64,000 nt of DNA from NCBI GenBank assembly GCA_963573305.1, contig OY754329.1, positions 131,861,422-131,925,421 on the forward strand. The letters run 5' to 3'. The position numbers and the translations under genes are program-made. The notes under the pieces are model-generated. The model was not told the origin of the DNA. It ran no database searches and saw only the letters and a program-made list of their open reading frames with translations. Source of the stretch: Pyrrhosoma nymphula. Its lineage: Eukaryota > Arthropoda > Insecta > Odonata > Coenagrionidae. Below, piece after piece: positions 23,701 through 35,700 of this stretch; position 1 is the first letter of the stretch; each line of letters starts with the position of its first letter.

Positions 23701-26700
23701 TTAATCTTGGTTGGGAGAAGGCGAATTCCAACAATTTACCAAATGTAGATATATTTATGGTAACTCAATTAAAAAAAAAAGGGATAGATTCAAAGTTCCT
23801 GAAATACGAGGAGTTAGAGCTAAGTGGTGAGTGGTTTTGTATCAAGACCTTATCGCATGTAATTTAGTAGATATTGCCGCAATATTCAATTTTTACAGGC
23901 TTATTATTAATATTAACCCACTCTCATGTATGTTTATTAAAGAAATACCAGGGAATCTTACGGTGAAAATGCCATTGGTTACGCACAAATCCGAAGGGAC
24001 AACAACACCTGCAGCATGAAAGCCAGAATATGTTCAGAGCATAAAATTAATGAATTGGGGTATCGCATTAGTTTGGACATGGACCATTTGTAATTCTTCT
24101 TTGCACAGTTTTCCGTATTCGCCGACATTTTTCAGAAAGCAAAGCCACGTTAAAGCTACCGTTTCTCTGAACCTCTCACCTAGCTAAAGAAGACATTACA
24201 GCGATACTACTGCCATGTGACGTCACAACTCAATCAAGATGGTGGTACGGTGTTTCAGCGCAACATGAAATTTTCCGACTTTAAAAATGTTTTAAAGTGC
24301 ATTTCCCGGATGCAAAAAACAAAATCGACTACACCAATATTTTTTTTTAGTCTAAACTTTCAAATTCAGCAATAAAAAAAATTAGTGCACTTCCCTATTA
24401 ACTCATACAACCATACTCATCTTACTACACACAGCCCACATACAAGGCATAGAAAATTCTCAGGGCAGCAGGTCATGAGAATGATTACCACAGCACAGCA
24501 AATTTTAACTAGAGACATGTTGAGAAATGTTACTCCCCAGAAAGACAAGATTAGAGACATGTGACAAATTTGTCAATGTGATCATATATTTTAAGAGCTT
24601 GATCAACACAGCGTAACAATCAACAATAGTCTGGGTTATGGGAGACTAGATCATAAAAATATCCTCTCAAATCCATCATTGGGGAAGATTTCCCTGACTT
24701 TCCAGATTTTTTGTCTGTTTCCCTGACTTACCCTGACCAAAACTTTTTTCCCAGACTTTCCTGAATGTGGACATTATGAATAAATGATGCAGGGTGTAAA
24801 AGAAGAAATTTTTTGCAGTCCCTGTTAGAATGGGGTGTTAGTAAAAATTATTTTTCTCAAATAAACCATACCATTACATAAATAAATGAAAAAGGATTAC
24901 GAAAGCTATGATTTTCTGGGGCTTAAAATGTAATGTTGTCATAGCATGAAAAATACAGTAGAACCTCTATTTTACGAAGTTAAAGAGACCCAAAAATATG
25001 AGCTTTGTAAATCAGAGGGTTTGTAAATTGGAGGTTATCTTTCAAGTAATCGAAACCGCAACAATCCCAATCCAGTTTCAGTAGCGCACTTCATAAAGAT
25101 AAATGGGATTAAAAGGAAGGTAATGTTTCAATAAATTGAATTACACATCCAGTTAAATGTTCAATAAAACAAAAGGAAATTAGAAACCTACACTTCTTGT
25201 ACATAGTGGCATATTTTTTATGTTCTCCTTAACAAAAATTAACAGAAACTTTAAAAACTGGTAAATATTTTTCTACAAATTTATAATGGTGTGAACTTGG
25301 CTGCTGCAACAGAGTTAATTTCTTGTAGATTCAAGTTGGTAGATATCATAATAAGGGGAATAAGTGAATTAATTCATCCAACGGAGTATTTTAGGCAAGA
25401 AGTGCCAACTTAACGATAAATTTTTTTGATAGGGGTACTAACTGCTTACCGCAGCTTAAGATGTCGCTAGTTGTCTCACCACAGCTTTTCGCGCGAAATT
25501 CAAACCCATGACCTTACACCACCTACTCCGGTATTTCGTATTTTTATTATTCTATTCATTCCTTCTTTGAAATTTGCTACTACGCCCTTACTTTGAAATG
25601 TAAATACATATATGTCAAACAGAATCTACCACTTCCATTTGAAGGCATATCACAAGACAACAAGAACCAATGATTATAGTCACTTAAGAGGCCAGACAGA
25701 AGAATAAATTATTGCATATGTCAGAGATGATTATGTTGCCAGTCAACAAGTATTTTATGAATGAGTATTAGCATGCTTGCACACTTTTCCCCTACAGGGA
25801 AGTGTTTCCTAAAAAGCGCAATTTAAAATTCAAAGTGGTATAACCAAATCTCTATATTTTAAAAAATCAACTACCTACTCACTGATCAGCTTTAATGAAT
25901 ATAAAATCTGAACAAAGGCAATGAACACTCCATTATTACTCTGGGACGTATGTCATTGAAATATATTAGGTATTTTGCTGAGCACAAAAATAGCTACTGA
26001 AGAATATATTGTGACCTCGCACACGGGGGGAAGGGGGAATATGGGAGGGTTTCTTGAGGTGCGATGGGCAGTTACGGGGAAAGGGTGGGGGATGTGCGGG
26101 TGATCCCGGGCACCTGGATCGGGAATGGAAAGGGAACAAGGGAAGGGGGGGTGTGAAGGGAAAGTTTGGGGTACCTCGCAATGACTGGAAGGCTAGACGG
26201 AATGAGAGCCGTGACAAATCCTTTGTTAGACATATATTTAATGAGATAAAAAAAAAACGAAACACATGGAATGGTACACAATATCGCCCACTTTCACCGG
26301 TGTTGGCGGAACTGATCAATGACAATAAAACGAATAGTTGAACAAACATGAAAAATAAATGAACAATAACTTCCCTCTCTGCGAGGTGTTAACACCTTCA
26401 AAAAAAACCTGTCGACAATCTATGTTCGTTACACTCAAAAAAATGAAACACTATAAAACATCTATGGAAAAAAAACACACCCTGTCCTTATAATTCTAAA
26501 ACTCACGCAATCACACATCGGGAAAAGGGGAGGGGGAATCAGAATGAATGAAAGACGTGATGCGGCGCCTCTTCATCAAGGGGGGGGGGGGGGTCTCTTC
26601 TAAACTCGAGGGGGGGAAGGATGATTTGGGGTCCGTGGAAAGCACTGATGGGGGGACTCTTGAATCGAAATCTTCTTTTCGGGGGCAAAACTCGGGGTTT

Positions 26701-29700
26701 GTGGTATGGCAATTCTACTTATCAGGGGTTCTGGCTCTCTGTCCCTGCTGTGGCGTAATTTCTCCGGTGTCTCTTCCTCGCGGGTTGTTGCACCTTCCGC
26801 CGTCTCTGTGGCTGAGAGAGTTTCTAGTGGAGTGCGTGGGGTGACCTTTCCTTGGCGATGGAAAACTCCCAGTCAGTATCCTATTTCCGCTCCGCCCACT
26901 TCTTCTCGGGTCAAACCTCCTACGCCACTCCAACTCTTGACTCTCCAGGCTCCACTCTCGGACAGGCGTCTTTCCAGCGTAACAGACTCACAGCATAACA
27001 GAGTATCAAGCTCCGGATAATTAACACAGGTGGCTTGCGCACTGCTATTATATACCCCGCGGAGGGGTGGTTTACTGGGGGTAGGAAGTGGGGAAAGTAT
27101 GGGGGAGAGTCGTGTTCATTCGAGCCGCATCATCACTGGGGGGGGAGGGGGGGTTTCTTTTATACTTGGGAGGGGGGGAACTTGGATTCCGTAGTCCGCC
27201 GAATTACGTGCTTGTTCTTGGTCGGGGGAAGGGGAGGGGGCCCTCTTCTTTCTTCACCAAACACTCAAGGACACACGGGAGGAAGCACAGGGTCGGAAAA
27301 CGGGGAATTTGGGGGTGGGGAGGATGAATCACACCTAATCCATTCACTCGCACATTCAAACCAGCATATCTAATACAAAACATGAGGCTCTCTTTCCCTC
27401 TAGTGACCCCATTCATCCCCTTCTATGGAACCGGCCAAATGGCATCGGTTACAATATATATATACAAAACTTCTTCTTGCCCTAGGGTGGGCACAAAAAA
27501 CACTTGGATAGAAAGGTAAAATAAAAATAAAAAAAGATAAGTCTTGCGGTATTCCTCGGTGAGGAATTAAGCACAAATGTTACCCAGGTTGGGAAAGACA
27601 GATAAAAAGAAAGAAAAGAAACTCACACGATTTTGAATTTTCGGTGGCATTACCACCTTCCTCTGGTTCCTTACTCTGATGCTACCACCTTCCTCATGTT
27701 AAGGAACAAGAGGAAGTTGGTAGTGCCACCGAAAATTCAAAATCGTGTGAGTTTCTTTTCTTTCTTTTTATCTGTCTTTCCCAACCTGGGTAACATTTAT
27801 ATATATGCAACTACCATACACATCTAACTACAACATTTAATGCAGAGGCATCATACTCATGCAAAAGGACCACAGACTTTCCATTGGCAATGGCCATATG
27901 GAAGAGCAGGCATTATGTGGACTACCGTTTGTCTCGCTCCTACCCGCCCTAAGAGCTATTACAAGTAGGTATCAATCTGTACAGCTCCAGGGGTTGAAGG
28001 AACTCCCAAGCCCTTCCACCACGTCAAGGTCGTTGCCCTGGGAAGGGAAATTAGTGAAATGACAGCCAAAGGAAGAATAAGAGTAATGTGGAAATAGAAG
28101 CAAGAAGAGCAATGCGAGAAAGCAGGAGGTGAAGAAATAGAAACCCAGCACCGGCGTTAGCCTGCTCTTATCGAGAAATGCTAAGGGGACCCACAGTTTT
28201 ACGTCCCCTCCGAAAGACGTCACACTCCTTTGAAGGATGAAAGATATACTTCACACCTCCTCATGCCACACAGAATTGCTTAATAGCAATCTGAGCAATG
28301 AAGAATGCTAATTTTTCTTCCACAGCACTGCCATGCTCAGCACATGCAACAAAATCAAAATTGACCACTTGACGGATAATGGGGGTGCAGAGAGAAGATA
28401 AAGAACGCTTGTGACCTACAACATTTAAATGATTTTTCACAGCATTCACACCAATGTCTACAGCAGTCAGGAGACCGTCACTTGGTGAAAAATCAATGCC
28501 TGTATCACTAGAAAAAGTTGAAAAATAGATGTTGTCGGACAACTGAGGACAAGTTGTCAGACTACTTGCACAGCACTCACAGTCAGTCTTTGCCAAAATT
28601 GTAGCAGCAATAGCTGACCCCAAGTGAGGCACATTATGCAGTCTTGACTTTTTAATTTTTAAGTCATGCCTTAGACCAATAGTAGCAGTGTCCTCCTCGG
28701 TGGTCATGGACCCCTCATAAAAAAAATTGTTTAGATCACTCAGGAGGCTACACCCATCATGCTCACTATTGCCACTAGATTTGGATGACAGAAGGCCATT
28801 TGTCACAGCAGTCTTCAAGGCAGATACAAATTGTTCTGCATGGGGTGATGGTTACGACCACAATTCTGTCTTACCACATTGAACAGATTTTCAATGAGAT
28901 CCTGGTTGAGGTTCTTGGTGCTGAGTTGTTTGAAATTCAAACCCATCAACCTTCTCCACAGCCTTTTGACCCCAATAATAGTGGTAACCCAACCCTTTTG
29001 TGACGGAGCAGAAATAATTTTGTTGTCCTCATTGATAAACTTCCACTTTGTCAATTTACCCATAGCATTGCTCCAATAATCAAAATGAGGGCTTCCGTCT
29101 TTCACTGAATGCCGAAGAACCTTCTTGCTTCCATTGTGAGAAGCATCTCCGTTGATGCTATCCAACATTCTGTCCATTTCCAAAATGAACTCAGATGTTG
29201 CTAGGGCTTCCATCCCAAGTTTATCTGTGATAAAGCCAAAAATGTCACCAGTAAGGAAATCAAGATAATTTTTTCAATGAAATAAATGTAACATGAAACA
29301 TACTTTTAGCAACCTAAGTCTCAATTCCAGTCCCAACTGTGCAGCTGAGAACCTGTGCCGCAAAGCACACTCTCATCTTCTGGAAGTTGTTGGGATCGAG
29401 ATGCTTTTGCGTAAGCATGGAAACTAAAAATGCAAATTATAAAAGAAATCAGTGAGGTAAATTTGGAAAAGTGAGAGTGACATTCAAGTCAATTCCCCGC
29501 ATTATGAAGGAAAATAAGAGTTTTTTTGCAAATTTATTTTGAGAAACGCAGCTAATTTCATTAAGGGATCATTAGCACTAAAAAATATCTCATATAACAA
29601 ACTACCCAACAGGAGTAATAGCTAACATTGAAACTACTTACGGGTCGAAAGGGCTAGTTATGGCTGACTCCTGTGACAAAGCTCTGATGTGAGACCAAGA

Positions 29701-32700
29701 GCCCCTCAGGGAGGTCACTTCCCCAGCAATGGGAACCTCAACCAGGACATCATACTTCAGAAATAGATTTCTAAAGCATTTTAGGAGGTGAGGTGGATCA
29801 AAAAGGGTAATAAAATTGTCTCCTTCAAAATCAAATTGGGGCTCTCTGTAGGTCGCTCCTAGAATTTGCAATGCCTTGACATTGTTGCATCCCATGTCGC
29901 ACACTGTGGCGACCACAGTCAACCCAATGCTTTTGACAGCATGCAGAACTTGTTTAATGTATACTGCTAAAACAACGGATTTTGTGGCATTCTCACTGAA
30001 GTAATAAGCCACTGGCTGTTTCCAACTTCCTGCTAAGCTCCTCACCAGGAATACAAGGGCCTGGCAAGCAAGAGTTGGTAATCTTTCTTCCCCTCCTCTG
30101 TAAACAAACCCAAATATTAAATCATTTTTGACAGAATAACTCAGTTGGGACTTTATAGCCATCTCATCAAACATTAATGTACAAAATTTGTCCTCATAAT
30201 TAAACTTGGACACACTCTCAGCAAGGTGTGCTAGCACCCTTGTGTTGATTCCAGGATAAAATGGAATAGAATTTAAAAGGGGGAGGAGTGTGCTCCGTGA
30301 AGGGAGTGGGAATACAGCCCTCAAATGTCTGTAGGCTCGGGGTCCTTTTTTCAATAGAGACAAAGCCACTAATTTAGACGAGATAGACCACCTCCTTCCT
30401 TTGGGTTGTTTCTGGGCTTTACTCACGACAGAGTTGATGAGAGCTAAGCCAGCAGGTGACAACACTTTCTCCATCTTCCCCATCATCCCCCGCTGTGCCA
30501 CCAGCTTCTCTTGCTTCTTCTTTGCTTTTGTCACTTTCATCACCTTCTTCAGCCGGACCACCTCTTTCTTCTTCTGCCGAAAAGCCTTATACAGCCCCCT
30601 TTTCCTTGGAGTCAAATCTATTGGAGATAAACCTAACTCCTTCAACATAGATTTTTGACCACCTGGAGTAGGTTGGCTGGCTAAAAAATGTGACATCGGC
30701 TGAGGATGTTGAAGGCATTGGAGAGTGAGGCACAGTATCATCAGCGTCATGAGATGGAAGTGAACTGTCTAGTGGCAATTGAGTAATGTCAGCAGTGGAG
30801 GAAGTAGAAGCACCCTCATCCAAGACTGCAGCACTTGCTGGAGATCTCGGCTGAGAGCTACTTGAAGACCCTTGTGGCACATGGGGCAAGAAAATGGTGG
30901 GCATTGCATTCAGATTTAAGCGAGTCATTGTGTCATTAGTGAAATGCTCCCTTGTGAAATGCTTTTCACATATACAAAAATTGTTGCACAGTTTAGCAGC
31001 ATCTCTCAAACTTAAATCTGGGTTCCCACAAAAATCTCGCCATTTCTCAGCTCTGGAGTCAATCAGCACATCATGCAAGAAAAGAATTACTTTCACCCTC
31101 ATATAATATTGATACCCACGTGTACATAACATCACAAACATGGGAACTTTCAACATTGGCTGCATAGATTACCACATAAATCAGCAACTATATACCTACA
31201 CATCCAACATATTAAAATAAGCTTAAGTCAGGTGGGTCACTTTGGGTGTTTTTGGGAAAACTTATTTAAACCTTTCTTTATCAGTAGTGTTTAAGCTAGG
31301 AAAATAAAAACCACACTAAAGAAATTTATAATATGTAGTTTTGGGTAACAATAATTATATAACAAACAGACAAAATTATTAAAGGAAAAAAGTAAATACC
31401 TGTTAAGCATTTTTTGATAGAGAACCAAACACCACCATTGTGAAGTAGACACTTTCTTACTAAGATAACCATATTATTCATTTTTTATGACGAGGGTAGA
31501 TAAAATTTAAAAAATAATTTTTGCACCGCCCAAAGTGACCGCACCTAACTGTATTTATTATTGCAATCCCGCTTAGGAAAACATCGAGGCAGAGGGAGAA
31601 ACAGACCAGCCACAAAATACATCCATTCGAAGCCACACTCCATTACTAAAAAACCACACGATTTACACAACCTTGCAGCACATATAGCATCATTGATGCT
31701 ATCATCACCAGAACCTAAGACAGTCAATTTACCAGTTACCTCTATTTGCATGCTTTACATGTTGAAATTATACTCTCCAGAGGGAAGACAGATTTACCAC
31801 ATTTGCACAACATTCTAGCAAACATACCATCTTTGATGGTACCAACACCAGAACCTAAGGCAATCTTAGAGGCTTATAAGTAAATATTACTTACTTTAAT
31901 GGGCAGGTAGAATACACAAATAATGAATAATTTACAATGTCTTCTTGTCATAAGGAAACATAAACTTCCCATACTGCTTCACCAGACGAAAATAATGTGA
32001 GAAAAGAGAGTGAGAAATGTACGCCATTCTCAAATGACGCTGTTAGTGTATTCATTTCACGATTTTCCTCTATTCATGCTGGTTCTGTCTCATTAGTCAC
32101 AATTGACAATTCTTCCCTCGATCTTCTGCCACGTATCACGCTTTAGACAACATTTCCCCACACACTTTCTGTACACTTTATTTTCACCAGAGAAGCAATA
32201 CAGCACAGGGATAAAAATTGCAAATTAGAAATCTCTCAACTATGTTTGCTCTTAAAAGCAGTAATAAGTAGAATTCGCTAATATTCTAAGACAAAATTCA
32301 AAATATTCTGTCGTCAAGGCGTTGCGGAGGCGTCCAGTTGTGTTATAAAAACGCTTTGACAGCAAAATTGGATTTAAGGGCACATTATTACATTAGAGGT
32401 GAACGTTCTAACGTATTAAACATGACATTGAAATGTTCGTTGGGAATCAAACAATGAGTATTGGATAGAAAAAATGAATTTCATGAACTTATGCCACAAC
32501 ACCTTACCTGGCTAGAGTACGGGGAAATCTAAAAAACCTACACCCTGAGGATTTACATCCAAACACTGCACAAGATTCACGCATTGTGAAGAATACCCCG
32601 TAATATCTTCAAAAACCCGAAACCTTGCATCACTTGGTACGGACTCATTCAGTAGGTAAATATATCAAAAAATATAGCCGATATAACAAATGTTTATCAA

Positions 32701-35700
32701 CCGTGGGCAAAGCGCATTGCGTAGTCAGTTGTTTTAAATGAAGAACTTGGATATCAGGTAATTTTGGCAATTTATATGTTAAAAAACCTATCATGAGGTT
32801 TAGATTTAAAAATTAGAGTGGTTACAGTAATAAATGTTACATTTTATAGTCATATATACCAATGATGACTTTTACCGCACCTATAGATGTCTCACTGTCG
32901 CTCGGAAATGTTCTGCTATAGCTGTCGGACAAGCTTGATTTTAGGCATATGCATTAATTAGCGCAGGGGATGTTTATTCCTAGTCGAATTTGTGTTGAAA
33001 GAGGCCATTTTAACATGGGAATGCCACGGATGCATTCTAACTAGGAAATTTCAAAACGAAGTTCCAATTGACCCAGTATATTTCAGTTTAAAGACTAGGA
33101 AATGCCTTTCTTGAAGAAAACGTACCGTTTGAAATACCTTTAATAATATTTCGTAGCTGATGAAAGTCAATTTTAGAACTTTACTCTAGTTAATTTGAAA
33201 TTCCCACATATGCATTCTACAGCACTGACATTTAGCGGTGATTTGTGAGAACTATTTACTTGCGGGTACTGATAGCTGTAAGTCGCGACCGCAAGTTCTT
33301 ACCTAACAACGTAAAACTTTAATGAAAAATTAAATATTCAAAGTGCATCAAAATTTGAACATAAGCAACGAATTATTACAAAATTAGTATTCTTAAATGA
33401 TACTTGTCCCAAAGGGAATATTTTGACACAATTTCGTCGTGCATTTCATGCCACTGCTCAACATCATCTGTGTTCACACACCCTTCTTCTCCGCAGATGT
33501 TAAGTGAAGTGATTCAATGTCTTCTCTTGAATTTTTCTAGCCACCCATTTGAGCATTTAAAGTTGTCTCACTTCAGTTTAAGGGCCAAAATCTGAGCATT
33601 CTACTTCAGAATTGGTTATAGGCAAGTTGCACTCACGATCGTCGACACTTAAAAAAAAATAATAATAATACATCTGCAAATCAAGCTGTTCAAATTTCGA
33701 CGATGAAATGTACTTGGTTTTCGACGATGCTGTTGTGTGACTCAAAATGTTTTCTCTTGAATTCATGATTGTTGTTATGCCGATAAAGAAATGCCATACT
33801 TCCGAGCAATTTCTGTTTTTGTCTGCGCACGATCACGTACTTCCTTGATTATAGACCTTTTGGTAACCAAACTCACAGACTTCCTCGTTTTTTTTTGCTC
33901 AGCAATGTTTTATCCATTGTTTTACTTATAGGCACACAGGATATCACAAACACAGCCCACCTCGCGTTGAGATTGATTCTGACTAAATGCGTGCGACTTC
34001 TGCTATCTTGGAAACCAAAATATTTTCACTCGCTCACAGCTTACAATGTAATTTTCTGGCTTCAAAGAATTCTGGAAACAAAGTTATAGGTGCGAGCCAC
34101 TCTCGGATGACATAGGAACTGATAACAAGGGAAATAAGAAACTCAAACCAGCTACTGAGAGCGAAGATATTGTAACGGTTACTCAGTGTAGACTGTGGTT
34201 ACAATGTAATCAGGTGAACATCTTCAAGAAAGACTTGATAAGCTGGCCAATTCACATGTTTCCTGAGAGAGTAATATACCCTAGCGGCAATTTTATTATA
34301 CCCTAATAACAATTTAATTAAGCGAATGAAGAGGAAACTTAGTAATTTCTTTCTTCTTTTTATCTGACGTGAAAATCGATTTAGAAAAGAATCCTTTTTT
34401 ATCCAGGATCAAATATTATTCAAGTTGACCACAGGTGTAAGAGAAATAAATATCTACCTTACAATCGGGCCAAATTTTGTTTACTTGAGATGTCTTTCCC
34501 GACTTATCATCCTCGGAGCGCAACCCGTTGTTTCAGTCGTTCGCGTAGGGAAAAACATCGCTAGACGTGACCCAAAAATATGTGCAGAGGCAACGTGCGT
34601 TAAATTTAAAAATGTTGTTAAGGTTTTTCGATACCTTTTCTACAATTTCTTGAATTTGAAATGCACATTCTTACGTTCTCATAATGCAGAATATTTACAC
34701 ATTGAGTGACGCATTGACCTCAAAACACTGCGACAAAATCATTTCAAATACTTCGTAAAACAGGGGTCAGTCACTCCTTCTTCTTCACTCCGGCTTCTCA
34801 CTTTGTAAATCATTAAAATGGAGGTTTCGTAAAACGGAGGTCATTTTAAAGGGTTTTCCTATATACAAAGATAGGGACCGGCGGATTGGTTCGTAAAATG
34901 GTGTCATTTCATAAATTAGAGGTTTGTAAAAAAGAGGTTCTACTGTAACCCACTAAAATGCTGAAGATACCAGCCAAATGAGATACACCTTGTGATTGAC
35001 TGGTCACATTGTTTTGTCATTATACAGATAGCATTTACCTTTATTCAAGAAGAGAAACCACTATAATGTTGTTCAAAGTGTGCATACAGTACTCATTTCT
35101 CTGATTTTCCATTGAAATAAAATATAAATGCATGCACACTGCTAGTTGTAGCTATGCCTTCAACTCATTATTCTGACTCTGTGCTCACAAAATTTAAGTA
35201 AGTAAACCCAAACAAAAATCAAATTCAATGGTGGTTTGGGAGATATTGATTTTATAGACATTATAGAATTACTAAACAAAAATAAACACACCAAATTGCA
35301 AATTTTAGAAATAAATGGGCACTGGGATGCCATTTAGGTGAGTCAAATGAGTGAGCAGGCACTTACAGGAGACAGCTATGACATGCCGATTGATATTATT
35401 TTACAAGATGTGTAACAAAATAACTAAAATATAGGGTACATACCTTGATTATACAGTCTCGTGGAAATCACATCAAAGGGTGTCATCAAGATACCAGCCA
35501 CAATACTACATAGCATGCTTCCCAAAATTGTGTTCATGAGGCTGTTTGGCTGAAAAACCTGAGAAAAAATTCCAAATAAAATATCAATCCACCTTAAAAA
35601 ATTGAACGACAGAAGTTAAAACAAAAATTATCCGAGGAAGGAGTGGCAAAGAGCATTATGTTTACACCATCATTTTCTTTCAGCAAATAACTTTGAACAA

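Larger units (their letters stand above)
21666..24399. mobile_element. About 2.7-kb TIR DNA element (family unknown) with nested insertion
   Basis: The left end AATAGGAAAGTGCACTA (21666-21682) matches the reverse complement of 24383-24399, AATAGGGAAGTGCACTA (16 of 17). A second inverted feature lies inside: the palindromic TGACGTCA at 21851-21858 and again at 24218-24225. The ATGCCGAAACATTTTTGTAAG stretch near 22163 could be the first residues of a THAP-like finger (MPKHFCKN) but stops at once. No target duplication recognised. A second element occupies 22326-23657. Confidence 0.6.
24956..34945 (-). mobile_element. Tigger/pogo-type TIR pair enclosing 10 kb of nested elements
   Basis: The left end CAGTAGAACCTCTATTTTAC (24956-24975) is flanked by TA (24954-24955). 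The right end, reverse-complemented, reads CAGTAGAACCTCTTTTTTAC and is flanked by TA (34946-34947). A CENP-B-type transposase relic on the minus strand sits 1 kb inside the right end, in the expected orientation. I infer that both ends bounded one element later enlarged by a candidate LTR, a hairpin repeat and a P-like element. Two separate relics cannot be excluded. Confidence 0.6.

Noticed and set aside
24640..24770. Repeated TTTCCCTGACTT words
   Set aside because: Low-complexity similarity only; no element boundaries found.
26054..26341. ORFs across the G-rich block on both strands
   Set aside because: Gly/Arg or Pro-rich translations come from G-runs; several frames are open at once, which is a composition effect.
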